From: JAWLHA01 sp041690535
Lineage (GTDB): Bacteria > Pseudomonadota > Gammaproteobacteria > Thiohalomonadales > Thiohalomonadaceae
Assembly (NCBI GenBank): GCA_041690535.1
Contig: JAWLHA010000006.1
Location: forward strand, 1-64,000
Reading direction: 5' to 3'
Length of the DNA: 64,000 bases
In this document: positions 1 through 8,458 of the stretch, one piece after another
How positions within the stretch are numbered: the stretch's first letter is position 1
Layout of the letters: each line of letters opens with the position of its first letter
Position numbers and translations under genes: made by a program
Notes under the pieces: model-generated
The model's input: the letters and a program-made list of their open reading frames with translations, nothing else
Database searches by the model: none
What the model was told of the DNA's origin: nothing

Positions 1-1
1 G

Positions 2-268
2 CAGGGTAAACGCATACTTACCCAAGAGCGATGTAAGTCCTTGAAAGCAGGTCGTCGGCCGCATGGATGGGTGCAAGGACGCACTTATGCCGCGGGAGGG
101 CAGGATGCCCGAAGCGGCCGCGGCCGTCGAGCGTACAGGGATGGAAGATGATTGCTCCTGCATAATCTTCACTCCCGACATCCATGTCGGTCGTATTCAC
201 AGCGGACCTGCTTTCAAGGACTTACATCGCTCACAGCGCGGCCGTGACGTAAGTATGCGTTCACCCTG
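2..268. repeat. Family A inverted-repeat element, copy A1 (MITE-like)
   Basis: The element starts CAGGGTAAACGCATACTTAC and ends with the matching inverted terminus ending CACCCTG. A second inverted pair lies inside it (GATGTAAGTCCTTGAAAGCA near the left end, its complement near 220-232). The middle contains further small palindromes. There is no transposase, so it would have to be moved in trans. It lies 34 bp beyond the stop codon of the fimX-like gene. The same element recurs near 4.4, 17.2, 30.4, 35.2, 35.7 and 56.0 kb. The left flank is cut by the window edge, so no target duplication can be checked here. Confidence 0.85.
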
Positions 269-301
269 GGCATCGAGGGCTGCCGGCCGGGCCTTTCCCT
301 G

Positions 302-2374
302 CTATCCGATTTGTGTGAAGTCGTAGTTCAACTCCACTGATGGCTCCTGGAGGAAGTAGCCCTGGATGTAGTCCACCCCGCTTGACCAGATGAGTGCCAG
401 AGTGTTGGCGTCTTCCACGAACTCGGCGATGGTCGACTTGCCGGCCTGCTTGGCCTCGGCGGTGATCTCCTTGAGTTTTGCCTGGGCGCTCTGGTTGCGG
501 GCAATTTCGCCGACGATGCCCCCGTCGATCTTGAGGAAGTCCGCATTGCAGTGCCTCAGCAGGTTGGCATAGTTGGGCGCCTGACCGAAGTGATCCAGGG
601 CGAGTCGAATCCGCAGCTGCTGCAGTCCCTCGACCAGCATCTTCAGCAGTTTGAGGTTGTTGGAGGCCACCGACTCGCTCACCTCGAGGGTCAGGGTGTT
701 GGCCTCCAGGCGTGCCGCCTTGAGCAGGTCGCGCAGCCACGGAAGCAGCTTGCTGTCCCGCAGTGACGCAGCCGAGAGCTTGACGAAGAAATTGGTGCGC
801 TTCCCGCCGCGGTGGCGCTCGGCCAGGGTCTTGACCGCATGGGCCAAGACCCAGCGGTCCACCGCCACCATCAGCCCGGTTTGTTCGGCGGCCGGAATGA
901 ATTCGGAGGGGAGAATATCCTTGCCGCTCTCGTCCAGCATGCGCAGCAGCACTTCGTAGTTTTCGTGGCCGTCGCCCTGCAGGCTGACAATGGGCTGGTA
1001 GAGCAGCCGGAAGTTGTTGTCCCGAAGGGCCTGTTTGAGCCGCCCTGACCAGAGCGAAGCCTGCTCGTGAGCCGCCATCTCCTCGGCGGCGGGATTGTAG
1101 AGATGGAAAGTGTTTCCCCCCGCCTCAACGGCCCGGCCCTGAGCCTTTTCTGCGCGGTTGAGGACATCCTGGGCGTCGCGGATCGCCTCGCTATAGGCCG
1201 CGATACCGATGCTGCAGGTCAACGCCACCGACTGGCCGCCGGTATCGAAGATATGCTCCTCCACCGCCGCCAGCATGGACTTGGCAATGGTTTGGGCGTG
1301 CGCAACATTCCCATCGGGCAGAATCACTGTGAATACATGGGACTCGAACCGGGCGATGATGTCCTGGTCCCTCAGCTGGTTATTCAGGATGCTGGCGATG
1401 TCGGTGATGAGCATGTCGCTTGCGGCAATGCCGATCTCCTCACGGATCTGCTTGTACTTGTCGGGCTCGATGTAGAGCACCGCACCCTTCTTGCCGGGTT
1501 TGCCGGCGAGGGACCGCAGACTGTCCATGAAGAACTGGCGGTTATAGACCCCGGTGAGCAGGTCCTGCTTGCTCAAGCTGTCCAGTTTCTGCTCCAGCTC
1601 CTTGCTGATGTTTTGGTCACGGATGATGATCTGGCTGCAGGGCTCGCCTTCATAGCTGGCGGGCGAGAACTCCATCGTGATCTGGGACTCGCTGCCGTCC
1701 GCCCGCAGGCCATGGACCTTCAGCTCACTGGTGCCGCCCTGTCCCTTGATGTAGCCGCGCAGGAATTCCTTGAAGCTGTTGTGGTCGGCAACGCTCACCA
1801 TGTTCATGATCGGCATGCCTTCAATCTCCGCCATGTCGGAATAGCCGAACATCTGGAGGTAGGACTCGTTGGCGTAGATATGCATCCCCTCGTGAACGTA
1901 GGCGATGGCGTCACGGGAGCTGTCGACCAGCGACTGGGCGCGCCGGTTGCTTTCCCTTAGCTGTTGCTCGCAGTTGCGGTGGAGATGCCGTTTCTTGGCA
2001 TCCTCCGCCTCGCGCAAAATGGCGTGAATGAGGCGTGAAGGATTTGAAAGCGCCACCGCGTCGCGCGCGCCGGCATTGAGCAGTTCAATCACCCGATTCT
2101 CGTCGGCCCCCTCATCCAGCACGATGAGGGGAACCTCCGCCTCCATCTGGGCCACCACCGAGAGGGCATCCAGCGCACTGAAATAGGGGATGGCCGGCCT
2201 CGCAAGGATCATGTCCCAGCTGTGACTGGAGAGGGCTTCACGCAAGTCCTCGTCGTCCTCGACGCGGGTGGCACGGACCGCCTGGCCGGCGTTGCGCAGC
2301 ATGTTGGACACCGTTTCAGCGTGGTTCGAGGAATCGTCGATGACGATGAGCCGAAGTACGTCTTCTTTATTCAC
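302..2374 (-). CDS. fimX: FimX-type regulator: receiver-like, PAS, degenerate GGDEF and degenerate EAL domains
   Basis: The 690-residue protein matches P. aeruginosa FimX in length and layout. A receiver-like domain (about 1-125) keeps the IDDS acidic pair but has ARP where the phosphoacceptor Asp should be. PAS spans about 140-255, GGDEF about 265-425 and EAL about 435-690. GGDEF is replaced by ESHVF and EAL by EVL (YEVLLR), so the protein is probably a c-di-GMP sensor rather than an enzyme. FimX controls type IV pilus assembly at the cell pole; that role is inferred from the family. The start is GTG at 2374 with only a weak RBS. The neighbouring PilZ-like gene and the nearby psd and rhdA recall the P. 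aeruginosa fimX region. Confidence 0.85.
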   Translation of the reverse strand: MNKEDVLRLIVIDDSSNHAETVSNMLRNAGQAVRATRVEDDEDLREALSSHSWDMILARPAIPYFSALDALSVVAQMEAEVPLIVLDEGADENRVIELLNAGARDAVALSNPSRLIHAILREAEDAKKRHLHRNCEQQLRESNRRAQSLVDSSRDAIAYVHEGMHIYANESYLQMFGYSDMAEIEGMPIMNMVSVADHNSFKEFLRGYIKGQGGTSELKVHGLRADGSESQITMEFSPASYEGEPCSQIIIRDQNISKELEQKLDSLSKQDLLTGVYNRQFFMDSLRSLAGKPGKKGAVLYIEPDKYKQIREEIGIAASDMLITDIASILNNQLRDQDIIARFESHVFTVILPDGNVAHAQTIAKSMLAAVEEHIFDTGGQSVALTCSIGIAAYSEAIRDAQDVLNRAEKAQGRAVEAGGNTFHLYNPAAEEMAAHEQASLWSGRLKQALRDNNFRLLYQPIVSLQGDGHENYEVLLRMLDESGKDILPSEFIPAAEQTGLMVAVDRWVLAHAVKTLAERHRGGKRTNFFVKLSAASLRDSKLLPWLRDLLKAARLEANTLTLEVSESVASNNLKLLKMLVEGLQQLRIRLALDHFGQAPNYANLLRHCNADFLKIDGGIVGEIARNQSAQAKLKEITAEAKQAGKSTIAEFVEDANTLALIWSSGVDYIQGYFLQEPSVELNYDFTQIG

Positions 2375-2573
2375 GCCTGTTATGCTCTCTTTATTACGGT
2401 GCCGGGCCTGCTACTTTGTACCAATTGCGCGTCTGTTGCCAGTCGACCCAATGGTAATCGAGCAGCTGGTTTGAACCGCGGGGCTCCCCGGCCTCACACA
2501 TTGGCCGCTTTCAACTTCTTGAACCCAATAGTGAATTCAAGGCGAACCGCGCTGGGGTGACTGCACGCCGAGG

Positions 2574-4325
2574 CTACAGATCGCCCCACAGCTCGGCAAA
2601 GTCTTCATCTTCCGCAACCGGGGCGGCCGCATGGACCGGCTGCAACTTGTGTTCGAAGCCGAATTGAATGAAGGAGCCGGTCGTCTCCATCGGCTTGGCC
2701 AGCGTGATGTCAATCTCGGTACCGCTGTCGCGGAGCCGCAATTCATCGCCCCGGGAGAACAGCCGGATGGGAAGCAGCAGGGACTCGCCACTGCCGATGG
2801 CCTCCAACCGGGGCAACAGCAGGGCTCGCTGGTACTCAGCGGTTTCGCTTCCGCGCGACAGACGCCTCACCGCCACCGGTATGGCGGCGGGAGAGAGCGC
2901 CTGCACCCCGATCTCAAGGCCGCCCTCGTCGGCCTCCCGGATCCAGCGGATCACGCCCGTGGTCCAACGCTGCATCTCGCCCGAGCGCAGGCCCACCAAC
3001 TCTCCCACCTGGACCTGGGCCTCCCGATCCCCCTGAATGGCGACCCGGAACCCGCCGGCGCTCTCATTGAGCACCACCCAGCGGTGCATCTTATAGCGCT
3101 GCGCCGCCTGTTTTGTCTCCTGCCGCTCTGGAGGGGGCTGAAGGGTCTTGAAGTAAGTGGTATCAACCTCTTTCGGCATGCAGGCGTTCCAAACGTCACC
3201 GCTGTCGTCGGGTTGGGTGGCCGACCGGATCACCTTGCTCTCGAACTGCGAGCGGTGCGCCTCGATCTCGAATCCTCCCAGCTCTGCGATGGCCTGAAAC
3301 AAGGCGGTCAGCCCTACCACCGCCTCGACCCTCACTTCCCGATCCACCCGGGAGTACTCCCGCTTGGGGGCGACCCCCCAGGCGACGATGAGGCGACGCA
3401 GGAGGTTGGGGGAGAGTTCAGGGCGCTCCGTGTGCTTGGCCTTGGACAGCTCCTCCTTCAGCACGGGGGTGAGTTGCCGGGTGTCGATCAGGCGGCACAG
3501 CTCACTGTCGCAGTTGCGTCGGTCGAACGTGCGGTACTCCGGCTCGTCATCGCTGTCCATGTGGACCACGAACAGGGCCTGGTCGGCCTCGGGCGCGTCA
3601 AAGGGCAGGATCGCCGCCTGCGCGGCCCAGCGGGCGAGAGCACCATAGACGCCTTCGGCCTCCCCTTGGCGCAGCCGGTAAGGGGAGGCCAGGGCCAGGA
3701 GAAGGATCTGTTTGTACAGGCGCGCGATGCTCGACTCCGGCAGGATTTTGTCCTCGGGATCGGCGACGGGCCGCTGGTCCAGCTTTCGGTGAGCGGCTTG
3801 CAGGTAGATGTGGTGCAGCTCGAACCAGCTGTTCTCCGGGTGGGGCGCGTAGATCTGGTAGGAGGTGAGGAGGGAGCGGCTCAAGTAGCGGATGCAGCGG
3901 TGAATGAGGGTGCTCAGTGCCCGTTTGTCCCGGGTCAGGAAAAATCCCTCAAGCATGTCGCTGATGGCCGACTTGTAGCCGAGGGCCATCTCCGCATGAA
4001 GCTGTTGCGACAGCTGCGCGATGCGGCGCGTCTTCGGCGGGAGGGGAAAGGCCATGCCGGTGTAGCGCTTGCCGAGATTCCGCTGCACATAGTGCACCGG
4101 CGGGCGAAACAGCTCCAGAAAGCGGAACCGCTCCTCCCACGGCAGCTTGAGGCGGTTGACCTCATGGAGCGCCCCGTACACCAGTCGCGCGGTCTCACCC
4201 ACATTGCCCATGGGCAAGGCGGCAACCCACAGTTCGACCACTCGAGGCCGGGTGTCGAAGGACCTCTTGTCCCGCTTGTGCTGCTCGGGGATGTTGAACC
4301 CGACCAGCCCGGTTCCCTTAGCCAT
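2574..4325 (-). CDS. Atypical PilZ-domain protein encoded beside fimX (PA4958-like)
   Basis: The protein has 583 residues from the ATG at 4325, which follows GAGGGG. A start at 4391 is open but has no RBS and runs into unrelated sequence. The N-terminal two thirds is a mainly helical region I cannot assign. A PilZ-like fold begins near residue 435, with NESAGG matching the [D/N]xSxxG c-di-GMP motif; the preceding Arg motif is irregular (R-x4-R instead of RxxxR). It ends in an acidic tail. The gene lies about 200 bp upstream of fimX on the same strand, an order I recall from Pseudomonas (PA4958-PA4959), which suggests a partner in c-di-GMP control of pili. The exact function is unknown. Confidence 0.7.
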   Translation of the reverse strand: MAKGTGLVGFNIPEQHKRDKRSFDTRPRVVELWVAALPMGNVGETARLVYGALHEVNRLKLPWEERFRFLELFRPPVHYVQRNLGKRYTGMAFPLPPKTRRIAQLSQQLHAEMALGYKSAISDMLEGFFLTRDKRALSTLIHRCIRYLSRSLLTSYQIYAPHPENSWFELHHIYLQAAHRKLDQRPVADPEDKILPESSIARLYKQILLLALASPYRLRQGEAEGVYGALARWAAQAAILPFDAPEADQALFVVHMDSDDEPEYRTFDRRNCDSELCRLIDTRQLTPVLKEELSKAKHTERPELSPNLLRRLIVAWGVAPKREYSRVDREVRVEAVVGLTALFQAIAELGGFEIEAHRSQFESKVIRSATQPDDSGDVWNACMPKEVDTTYFKTLQPPPERQETKQAAQRYKMHRWVVLNESAGGFRVAIQGDREAQVQVGELVGLRSGEMQRWTTGVIRWIREADEGGLEIGVQALSPAAIPVAVRRLSRGSETAEYQRALLLPRLEAIGSGESLLLPIRLFSRGDELRLRDSGTEIDITLAKPMETTGSFIQFGFEHKLQPVHAAAPVAEDEDFAELWGDL

Positions 4326-4403
4326 TTCAAGTAACCCCTCAAGTGGTCGTTCTAACCACTTGTTTTTATAGCAGTGTAACTCTGCCGGCACAAGGGTTTG
4401 TTA

Positions 4404-4666
4404 GAGGGTAAACGCATACTTACCGAAGAGCGACGTAAGTTCTTGAAAGCAGGTCGTCGGCCGCATGGACTGGTGCAAGGACGCACTTATGCCGCGGGAG
4501 GGCAGGATGCCCGAAGCGGCCGCGGCCATCGAGCGTACAGGGATGGAAGATGATTGCTCCTGCATAATCTTCACTCCCGACATTCATGCCGTATTCACAG
4601 CGGACCGGCTTTCAAGGACTTGCATCGCTCACGGACCGGCCGCGGCGTAAGTATGCGTTCACCCTG
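4404..4666. repeat. Family A inverted-repeat element, copy A2
   Basis: A nearly full-length copy in the same orientation as A1. The left terminus is slightly altered (GAGGGTAAACGCATACTTAC) and the right end is GTATGCGTTCACCCTG. It ends 1 bp before the complementary stop codon of epmB at 4668, so the palindrome immediately follows the epmB coding region. No clear direct repeat is seen at its flanks. Confidence 0.82.
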
Positions 4667-4667
4667 G

Positions 4668-5657
4668 TCAGAGGAGGGGGAGCTTGAAAGCCGCTCCCTC
4701 GACCTCCCGCACCAGTCTGGGGACCATATAGCCGGGCAGCGTTTCCCGCAGCTCCACCATCAAGCGCTTGGCCTCTGCTTCGCCAACCTCGAAGTGAGCA
4801 CTTCCTTCAACCCTGTCCAGCAGATGCAGATAGTAGGGAACGACCCCTGTGGCCAGCAGCGCCTCGCTCAACCTGCCGAGAATATCGGCACGATCGTTCA
4901 CCCCCTTGAGGAGCACCGACTGATTGAACAGCAGAGCCCCTGTTTGCCGGAGCCGCCGCAAGGCCTGCTCGACCGGGGCGTCCAGTTCGTTGGCGTGGTT
5001 GGCGTGAATGACCACCACGCACTGCAGGCGGCTCGTCTCCAGCAGGGCAAGGAGCGGCTCGTTCACACGCTCGGGAAGTACCACGGGTACCCTGGTGTGG
5101 ATGCGCAGGCGCTCCAGGTGCGGCACGGCCCCGAGCGCCTCGACCAGTTCACTCAGCCGCCCATCATCGAGCAGCAAGGGGTCACCGCCACTGAGGATCA
5201 CCTCCCGGATTTGGGGGTGCGCCCCCAGGTGGGTCAATGCCGGCTGCCAGTCGTTGCGGCCGGCGTTCTCGTCGGCGTAGGGAAAGTGGCGCCGGAAACA
5301 GTAGCGGCAGTGAATGGCACAGGCCCCGGTGGCGATGAGCAGCGCCCGGGCTCGATACTTCTGCAGCACCCCGGGACCTGTGGCCGCATTCAGGTCCCCC
5401 ACCGGGTCGCGGACGAAGCCGGGGACGATCTCGAGCTCAAGCCCCAGTGGAAGGACCTGGCGCAGCAGGGGATCGGCAGGGTCGCCCTTGGCCATCCGGG
5501 CCACGTAGCCTCGGGGCACCCGGAGCGGGAAGCCCCGGGCCGCCTGCCTGGCGCCGCCGAGCCACTCCCGGGGCAGCTCCAGCAGTGCCAGCAGTTCGGC
5601 AGGGTCGCGCACGGCGGTGGCGAGGGCATTTTTCCAGTCGGCACTTCGCGGTATCAT
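4668..5657 (-). CDS. epmB: EF-P lysine 2,3-aminomutase EpmB
   Basis: This radical SAM enzyme of the KamA family (329 residues) converts lysine to (R)-beta-lysine, used to modify elongation factor P. The iron-sulfur signature is CAIHCRYC, with cysteines at 113, 117 and 120 (CxxxCxxC), followed by the family-typical FRRHFPY. The protein lacks the long C-terminal extension of clostridial KamA, as EpmB does. It is divergent from efp, 53 bp away, and epmA follows efp, so substrate and both modifying enzymes are encoded together. The stop codon abuts repeat A2. Confidence 0.93.
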   Translation of the reverse strand: MIPRSADWKNALATAVRDPAELLALLELPREWLGGARQAARGFPLRVPRGYVARMAKGDPADPLLRQVLPLGLELEIVPGFVRDPVGDLNAATGPGVLQKYRARALLIATGACAIHCRYCFRRHFPYADENAGRNDWQPALTHLGAHPQIREVILSGGDPLLLDDGRLSELVEALGAVPHLERLRIHTRVPVVLPERVNEPLLALLETSRLQCVVVIHANHANELDAPVEQALRRLRQTGALLFNQSVLLKGVNDRADILGRLSEALLATGVVPYYLHLLDRVEGSAHFEVGEAEAKRLMVELRETLPGYMVPRLVREVEGAAFKLPLL

Positions 5658-5710
5658 TACGGTCTTTACAAATCAGCTTTGGAATTTTTTTTCCAGGAAA
5701 TCGAGAGAAC

Positions 5711-6280
5711 ATGGCCACTTACAGCACCAACGAATTCAAGCGCGGCCTCAAGGTGATGATGGATGGGGACCCTTGCGCCATCATTGAAAACGAGTTCGTG
5801 AAGCCCGGCAAGGGCCAAGCCTTCAATCGCGTGAAGATCCGCAACCTCAAGAGCGGGCGGGTCATCGAGCGCACCTTCAAGTCCGGTGACTCCATTGAAG
5901 CGGCCGACGTGGTCGATACCGAGATGCAGTACCTGTACAACGACGGTGAGGCCTGGTACTTCATGCACCCGGAGACCTTCGAGCAGATCGGCGCCGACGA
6001 TTCGGCTGTGGGCGATGCCACGCTGTGGCTCAAAGAGCAGGATATCTGCATCGTCACCCTGTGGAATGGCGTGCCCATCGGCGTGACCCCACCCAACCAC
6101 GTGGTGCTGAAAGTGGTCGAGACCGATCCGGGCGTGCGCGGCGATACGGCCACCGGGGGTACCAAGCCCGCCAAGCTCGAGACCGGTGCGGTGGTGCAGG
6201 TGCCGCTGTTCATCGATGTGGATGACATGCTCAAGGTCGATACCCGCAGCGGCGAGTACATCTCCCGCGCCCGCGACTGA
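5711..6280 (+). CDS. efp: Translation elongation factor P
   Basis: EF-P (189 residues) binds stalled ribosomes and stimulates peptide-bond formation at polyproline stretches. The modified residue is Lys34 in the loop KPGKGQAF, the beta-lysylation type matched to EpmA/EpmB. The ATG at 5711 fits the family N-terminus (MATYSTNEFK); the longer open frame upstream is antisense to epmB and is rejected. epmA begins 2 bp after the stop, indicating an efp-epmA operon. Confidence 0.97.
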   Translation: MATYSTNEFKRGLKVMMDGDPCAIIENEFVKPGKGQAFNRVKIRNLKSGRVIERTFKSGDSIEAADVVDTEMQYLYNDGEAWYFMHPETFEQIGADDSAVGDATLWLKEQDICIVTLWNGVPIGVTPPNHVVLKVVETDPGVRGDTATGGTKPAKLETGAVVQVPLFIDVDDMLKVDTRSGEYISRARD

Positions 6281-6282
6281 TC

Positions 6283-7272
6283 GTGTCCGGAACCGAAGCG
6301 TGGCAGCCTTCGGCGCCGCTGGAGCACTTGCGGCTTCGCGCCCGTATCATGGCAGGGATACGGGCGTTTTTCGCTGCGCGCGGGGTGCTCGAGGTGGAGA
6401 CGCCGATCCTTTCCGCGGCCGCCACCACCGATCCCAACCTGGAGAGCTTTTCCACGGTCTATCGGGGTCCCGGGGCGGCTGAGCCGAAGCGGTATTATCT
6501 GCACACTTCCCCCGAGTTTCCCATGAAGCGGTTGCTGGCGGCCGGGAGTGGGCCCATTTACCAGATCTGCAAGGTCTTCCGCCAGGGGGAGCTGGGAGGG
6601 CGCCATAATCCCGAGTTCACCATGCTGGAGTGGTACCGGCCGGGGCTCGATCACCTGCAACTGATGGATGAAGTGGAGGCCTTGCTGGGGGAGGTGCTTG
6701 GAGATCGCCCCGGACCTGCGGAGCGCTTGAGTCATGCCAATGCCTTCCGGCGCTATGCTGGGGTCGACCCCAATCGCTCCAGCCTCGAGGAGCTGTCCCG
6801 GGCCGCCGAGCTGCACGGGGTCGATGCCGAGTTCGGGGGGACCCCCGATCGGGAGCTTTGGCTCGACCTGTTGATGAGCCATGTGGTGGAGCCGAACCTC
6901 GGGCGCGGACGGGCCACCTTCATCTACAACTATCCGGCCTCCCAGGCCGCTCTGGCGCGGCTCGGGGTGGACGGTGAGGGCACGGCGGTGGCTGAGCGCT
7001 TCGAGGTGTACGTCGACGGCGTGGAGCTCGCCAACGGTTTTCACGAACTGGGCGATGCCCGCGAGCAGCGGCATCGGTTCGAGCGGGACGTTGCGGTGCG
7101 CGCCCTTCGGAGGGCCCCCAAGGTCCCCATGGACGAGCGGTTGCTTTCGGCTTTGGCCCACGGCTTGCCGGATAGCGCGGGCGTGGCCCTGGGCATCGAC
7201 CGCCTGGTGATGCTGGCGGCCGGCGCGGCGCACATCCAGCAGGTGGTGGCCTTTCCCTTTGAGAGGGCCTAG
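6283..7272 (+). CDS. epmA: EF-P--(R)-beta-lysine ligase EpmA
   Basis: A class II lysyl-tRNA-synthetase paralogue (329 residues) consisting only of the catalytic core, with no anticodon-binding domain, as expected for EpmA/PoxA/GenX. It activates (R)-beta-lysine and attaches it to Lys34 of EF-P. Motif 2 is visible as FRQGELGGRHNPEFT and motif 3 near the C-terminus as GVALGIDRLVML. It starts with GTG 2 bp after efp. Its TAG stop lies inside the CTAG terminus of repeat B1. Confidence 0.94.
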   Translation: MSGTEAWQPSAPLEHLRLRARIMAGIRAFFAARGVLEVETPILSAAATTDPNLESFSTVYRGPGAAEPKRYYLHTSPEFPMKRLLAAGSGPIYQICKVFRQGELGGRHNPEFTMLEWYRPGLDHLQLMDEVEALLGEVLGDRPGPAERLSHANAFRRYAGVDPNRSSLEELSRAAELHGVDAEFGGTPDRELWLDLLMSHVVEPNLGRGRATFIYNYPASQAALARLGVDGEGTAVAERFEVYVDGVELANGFHELGDAREQRHRFERDVAVRALRRAPKVPMDERLLSALAHGLPDSAGVALGIDRLVMLAAGAAHIQQVVAFPFERA

Positions 7273-7455
7273 AGCACCAAACAGATAAATCCGACTCAAC
7301 ATGTAGGGTGGATAAGCGCAGCGCATCCACCCATTCGACGCCGCACGGTGGATGCGCTGCGCTTATCCACCCTACCTCGGTTCGCTCCCCCGCCACCTGC
7401 GGCGCAATTTGGCTGCGATTGGCGATCTTTTCCGTTTACCTGTTCGGTGCTCTAG
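7269..7455. repeat. Family B palindromic element, copy B1
   Basis: The 187-bp element is bounded by perfect CTAGAGCACC and GGTGCTCTAG ends, with ACAGATAAA and TTTACCTGT continuing the inverted repeat imperfectly. The centre is a large palindrome whose arms read GTAGGGTGGATAAGCGCAGC and its complement. Each arm is itself palindromic (GGTGGAT...ATCCACC around GCGC pairs), so it can fold alone or with the other arm. The left CTAG carries the TAG stop of epmA. Other copies are at 10526-10721 and 35730-35916, with core arms alone near 17.2 and 17.4 kb. Confidence 0.82.
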
Positions 7456-7529
7456 GGGAAACGCTGATTGATTCGTCATGCCCGCGAAGCCTGCCCCCGA
7501 ATGCCTTTATCGGGGGCAGGAGCACCCAC

Positions 7530-7767
7530 CCACCGACCAACGACCACCGACCACCGACCACCGACCAACGACCAACGACCAACGACCAACGACCAACGAC
7601 CAACGACCAACGACCAACGACCACCGACCAACGACCACCGACCAACGACCAACGACCAACGACCAACGACCAACGACCACCGACCACCGACCACCGACCA
7701 CCGACCACCGACCACCGACCACCGACCACCGACCACCGACCACCGACCACCGACCACCGACCACCGA
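7530..7767. repeat. Tandem heptanucleotide satellite, 34 units of CCAMCGA
   Basis: There are thirty-four consecutive 7-bp units, each either CCACCGA (C type) or CCAACGA (A type), with no other substitutions or indels. The order is C A C C C, eight A, C A C, five A, thirteen C. Long blocks of one type suggest expansion by slippage. All six frames are open across it. It fills the space between repeat B1 and sco1 and ends about 50 bp before the sco1 start. Units and spacing do not fit CRISPR. Confidence 0.97.
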
Positions 7768-7816
7768 CCTCGAAAGGGGCTGCGCCTCGCCCCGGCCGCA
7801 TGCCATAATTCCTGTC

Positions 7817-8458
7817 ATGAAAATGAATACCACCATCAAAGCCCTCGGCATCGCTGTTGTCGCCGCTGTGGCGGGTTTGCTCACCTGGACCTTGGCGCTG
7901 CAGCCGGGGCAACCGTTGAAGCCACCGGCCGGGCTGGAGACGACAATCCTGCCGAGGGCGAAGACCCTGGATCCTTTCCAACTGGTGGATTCCGAGGGTC
8001 ATCCCTTCGGGGTCGAGCGGCTGAAGGGGAAGTGGAGTCTGCTGTTTTTCGGCTATACCCACTGCCCCGACATCTGCCCGACCACGCTGATGACCCTGCG
8101 TGGGGTGCGCAACGCCCTGGAGAGCACCCCGGACTACCTTCGCGATGTGCAGTTTCTCTTCGTTTCGGTCGATCCCAAGCGGGATACGCTTGAGCACCTG
8201 AGGCAGTATGTCCGCTTCTTCCATCCCGATTTTCTCGGTGCCACCGGTGAGAAGGCGCAGATCGACCAGTTGGTCGCTCAGACCGGCGCGGTCTACATGT
8301 TCGATGGGGACACCGAGAGCGACAACTACATCGTCAATCACAGCGCCACCATTCTGCTTGTGGACCCTCAAGGCCGGCTCTATGCCCGTTTTGGCACGCC
8401 CCACACCGTGGAGGGGGTGAGCGAGAGCTTCCGGCGGGTGCGCGACTTCCATGGCTGA
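7817..8458 (+). CDS. SCO1/SenC-family copper chaperone
   Basis: A 213-residue membrane-anchored thioredoxin-fold protein that delivers copper to, or reduces, the CuA site of cytochrome c oxidase. An N-terminal hydrophobic anchor (about 7-28) is followed by the Sco copper motif CPDIC in YTHCPDICP and the conserved distal His in NYIVNHSA. I chose the ATG at 7817; MKMN at 7817 or 7823 precedes the anchor directly. The frame stays open upstream through the heptamer satellite to 7478, but that sequence is low-complexity and unlikely to be translated. psd overlaps its last 8 bp. Confidence 0.9.
   Translation: MKMNTTIKALGIAVVAAVAGLLTWTLALQPGQPLKPPAGLETTILPRAKTLDPFQLVDSEGHPFGVERLKGKWSLLFFGYTHCPDICPTTLMTLRGVRNALESTPDYLRDVQFLFVSVDPKRDTLEHLRQYVRFFHPDFLGATGEKAQIDQLVAQTGAVYMFDGDTESDNYIVNHSATILLVDPQGRLYARFGTPHTVEGVSESFRRVRDFHG

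Noticed and set aside
5447..5710. N-terminal extension of EF-P
   Set aside because: Antisense to epmB and rich in Pro/Gly/Ala without similarity to EF-P; the canonical start is at 5711.
7530..7767. CRISPR array
   Set aside because: Units are 7 bp, contiguous and without spacers; no cas genes nearby.
7478..8185. Heptad-rich protein frames through the satellite on both strands
   Set aside because: The 7-bp unit has no stop in any frame, so all six frames are open by construction. Only sco1 from 7817 has family support.
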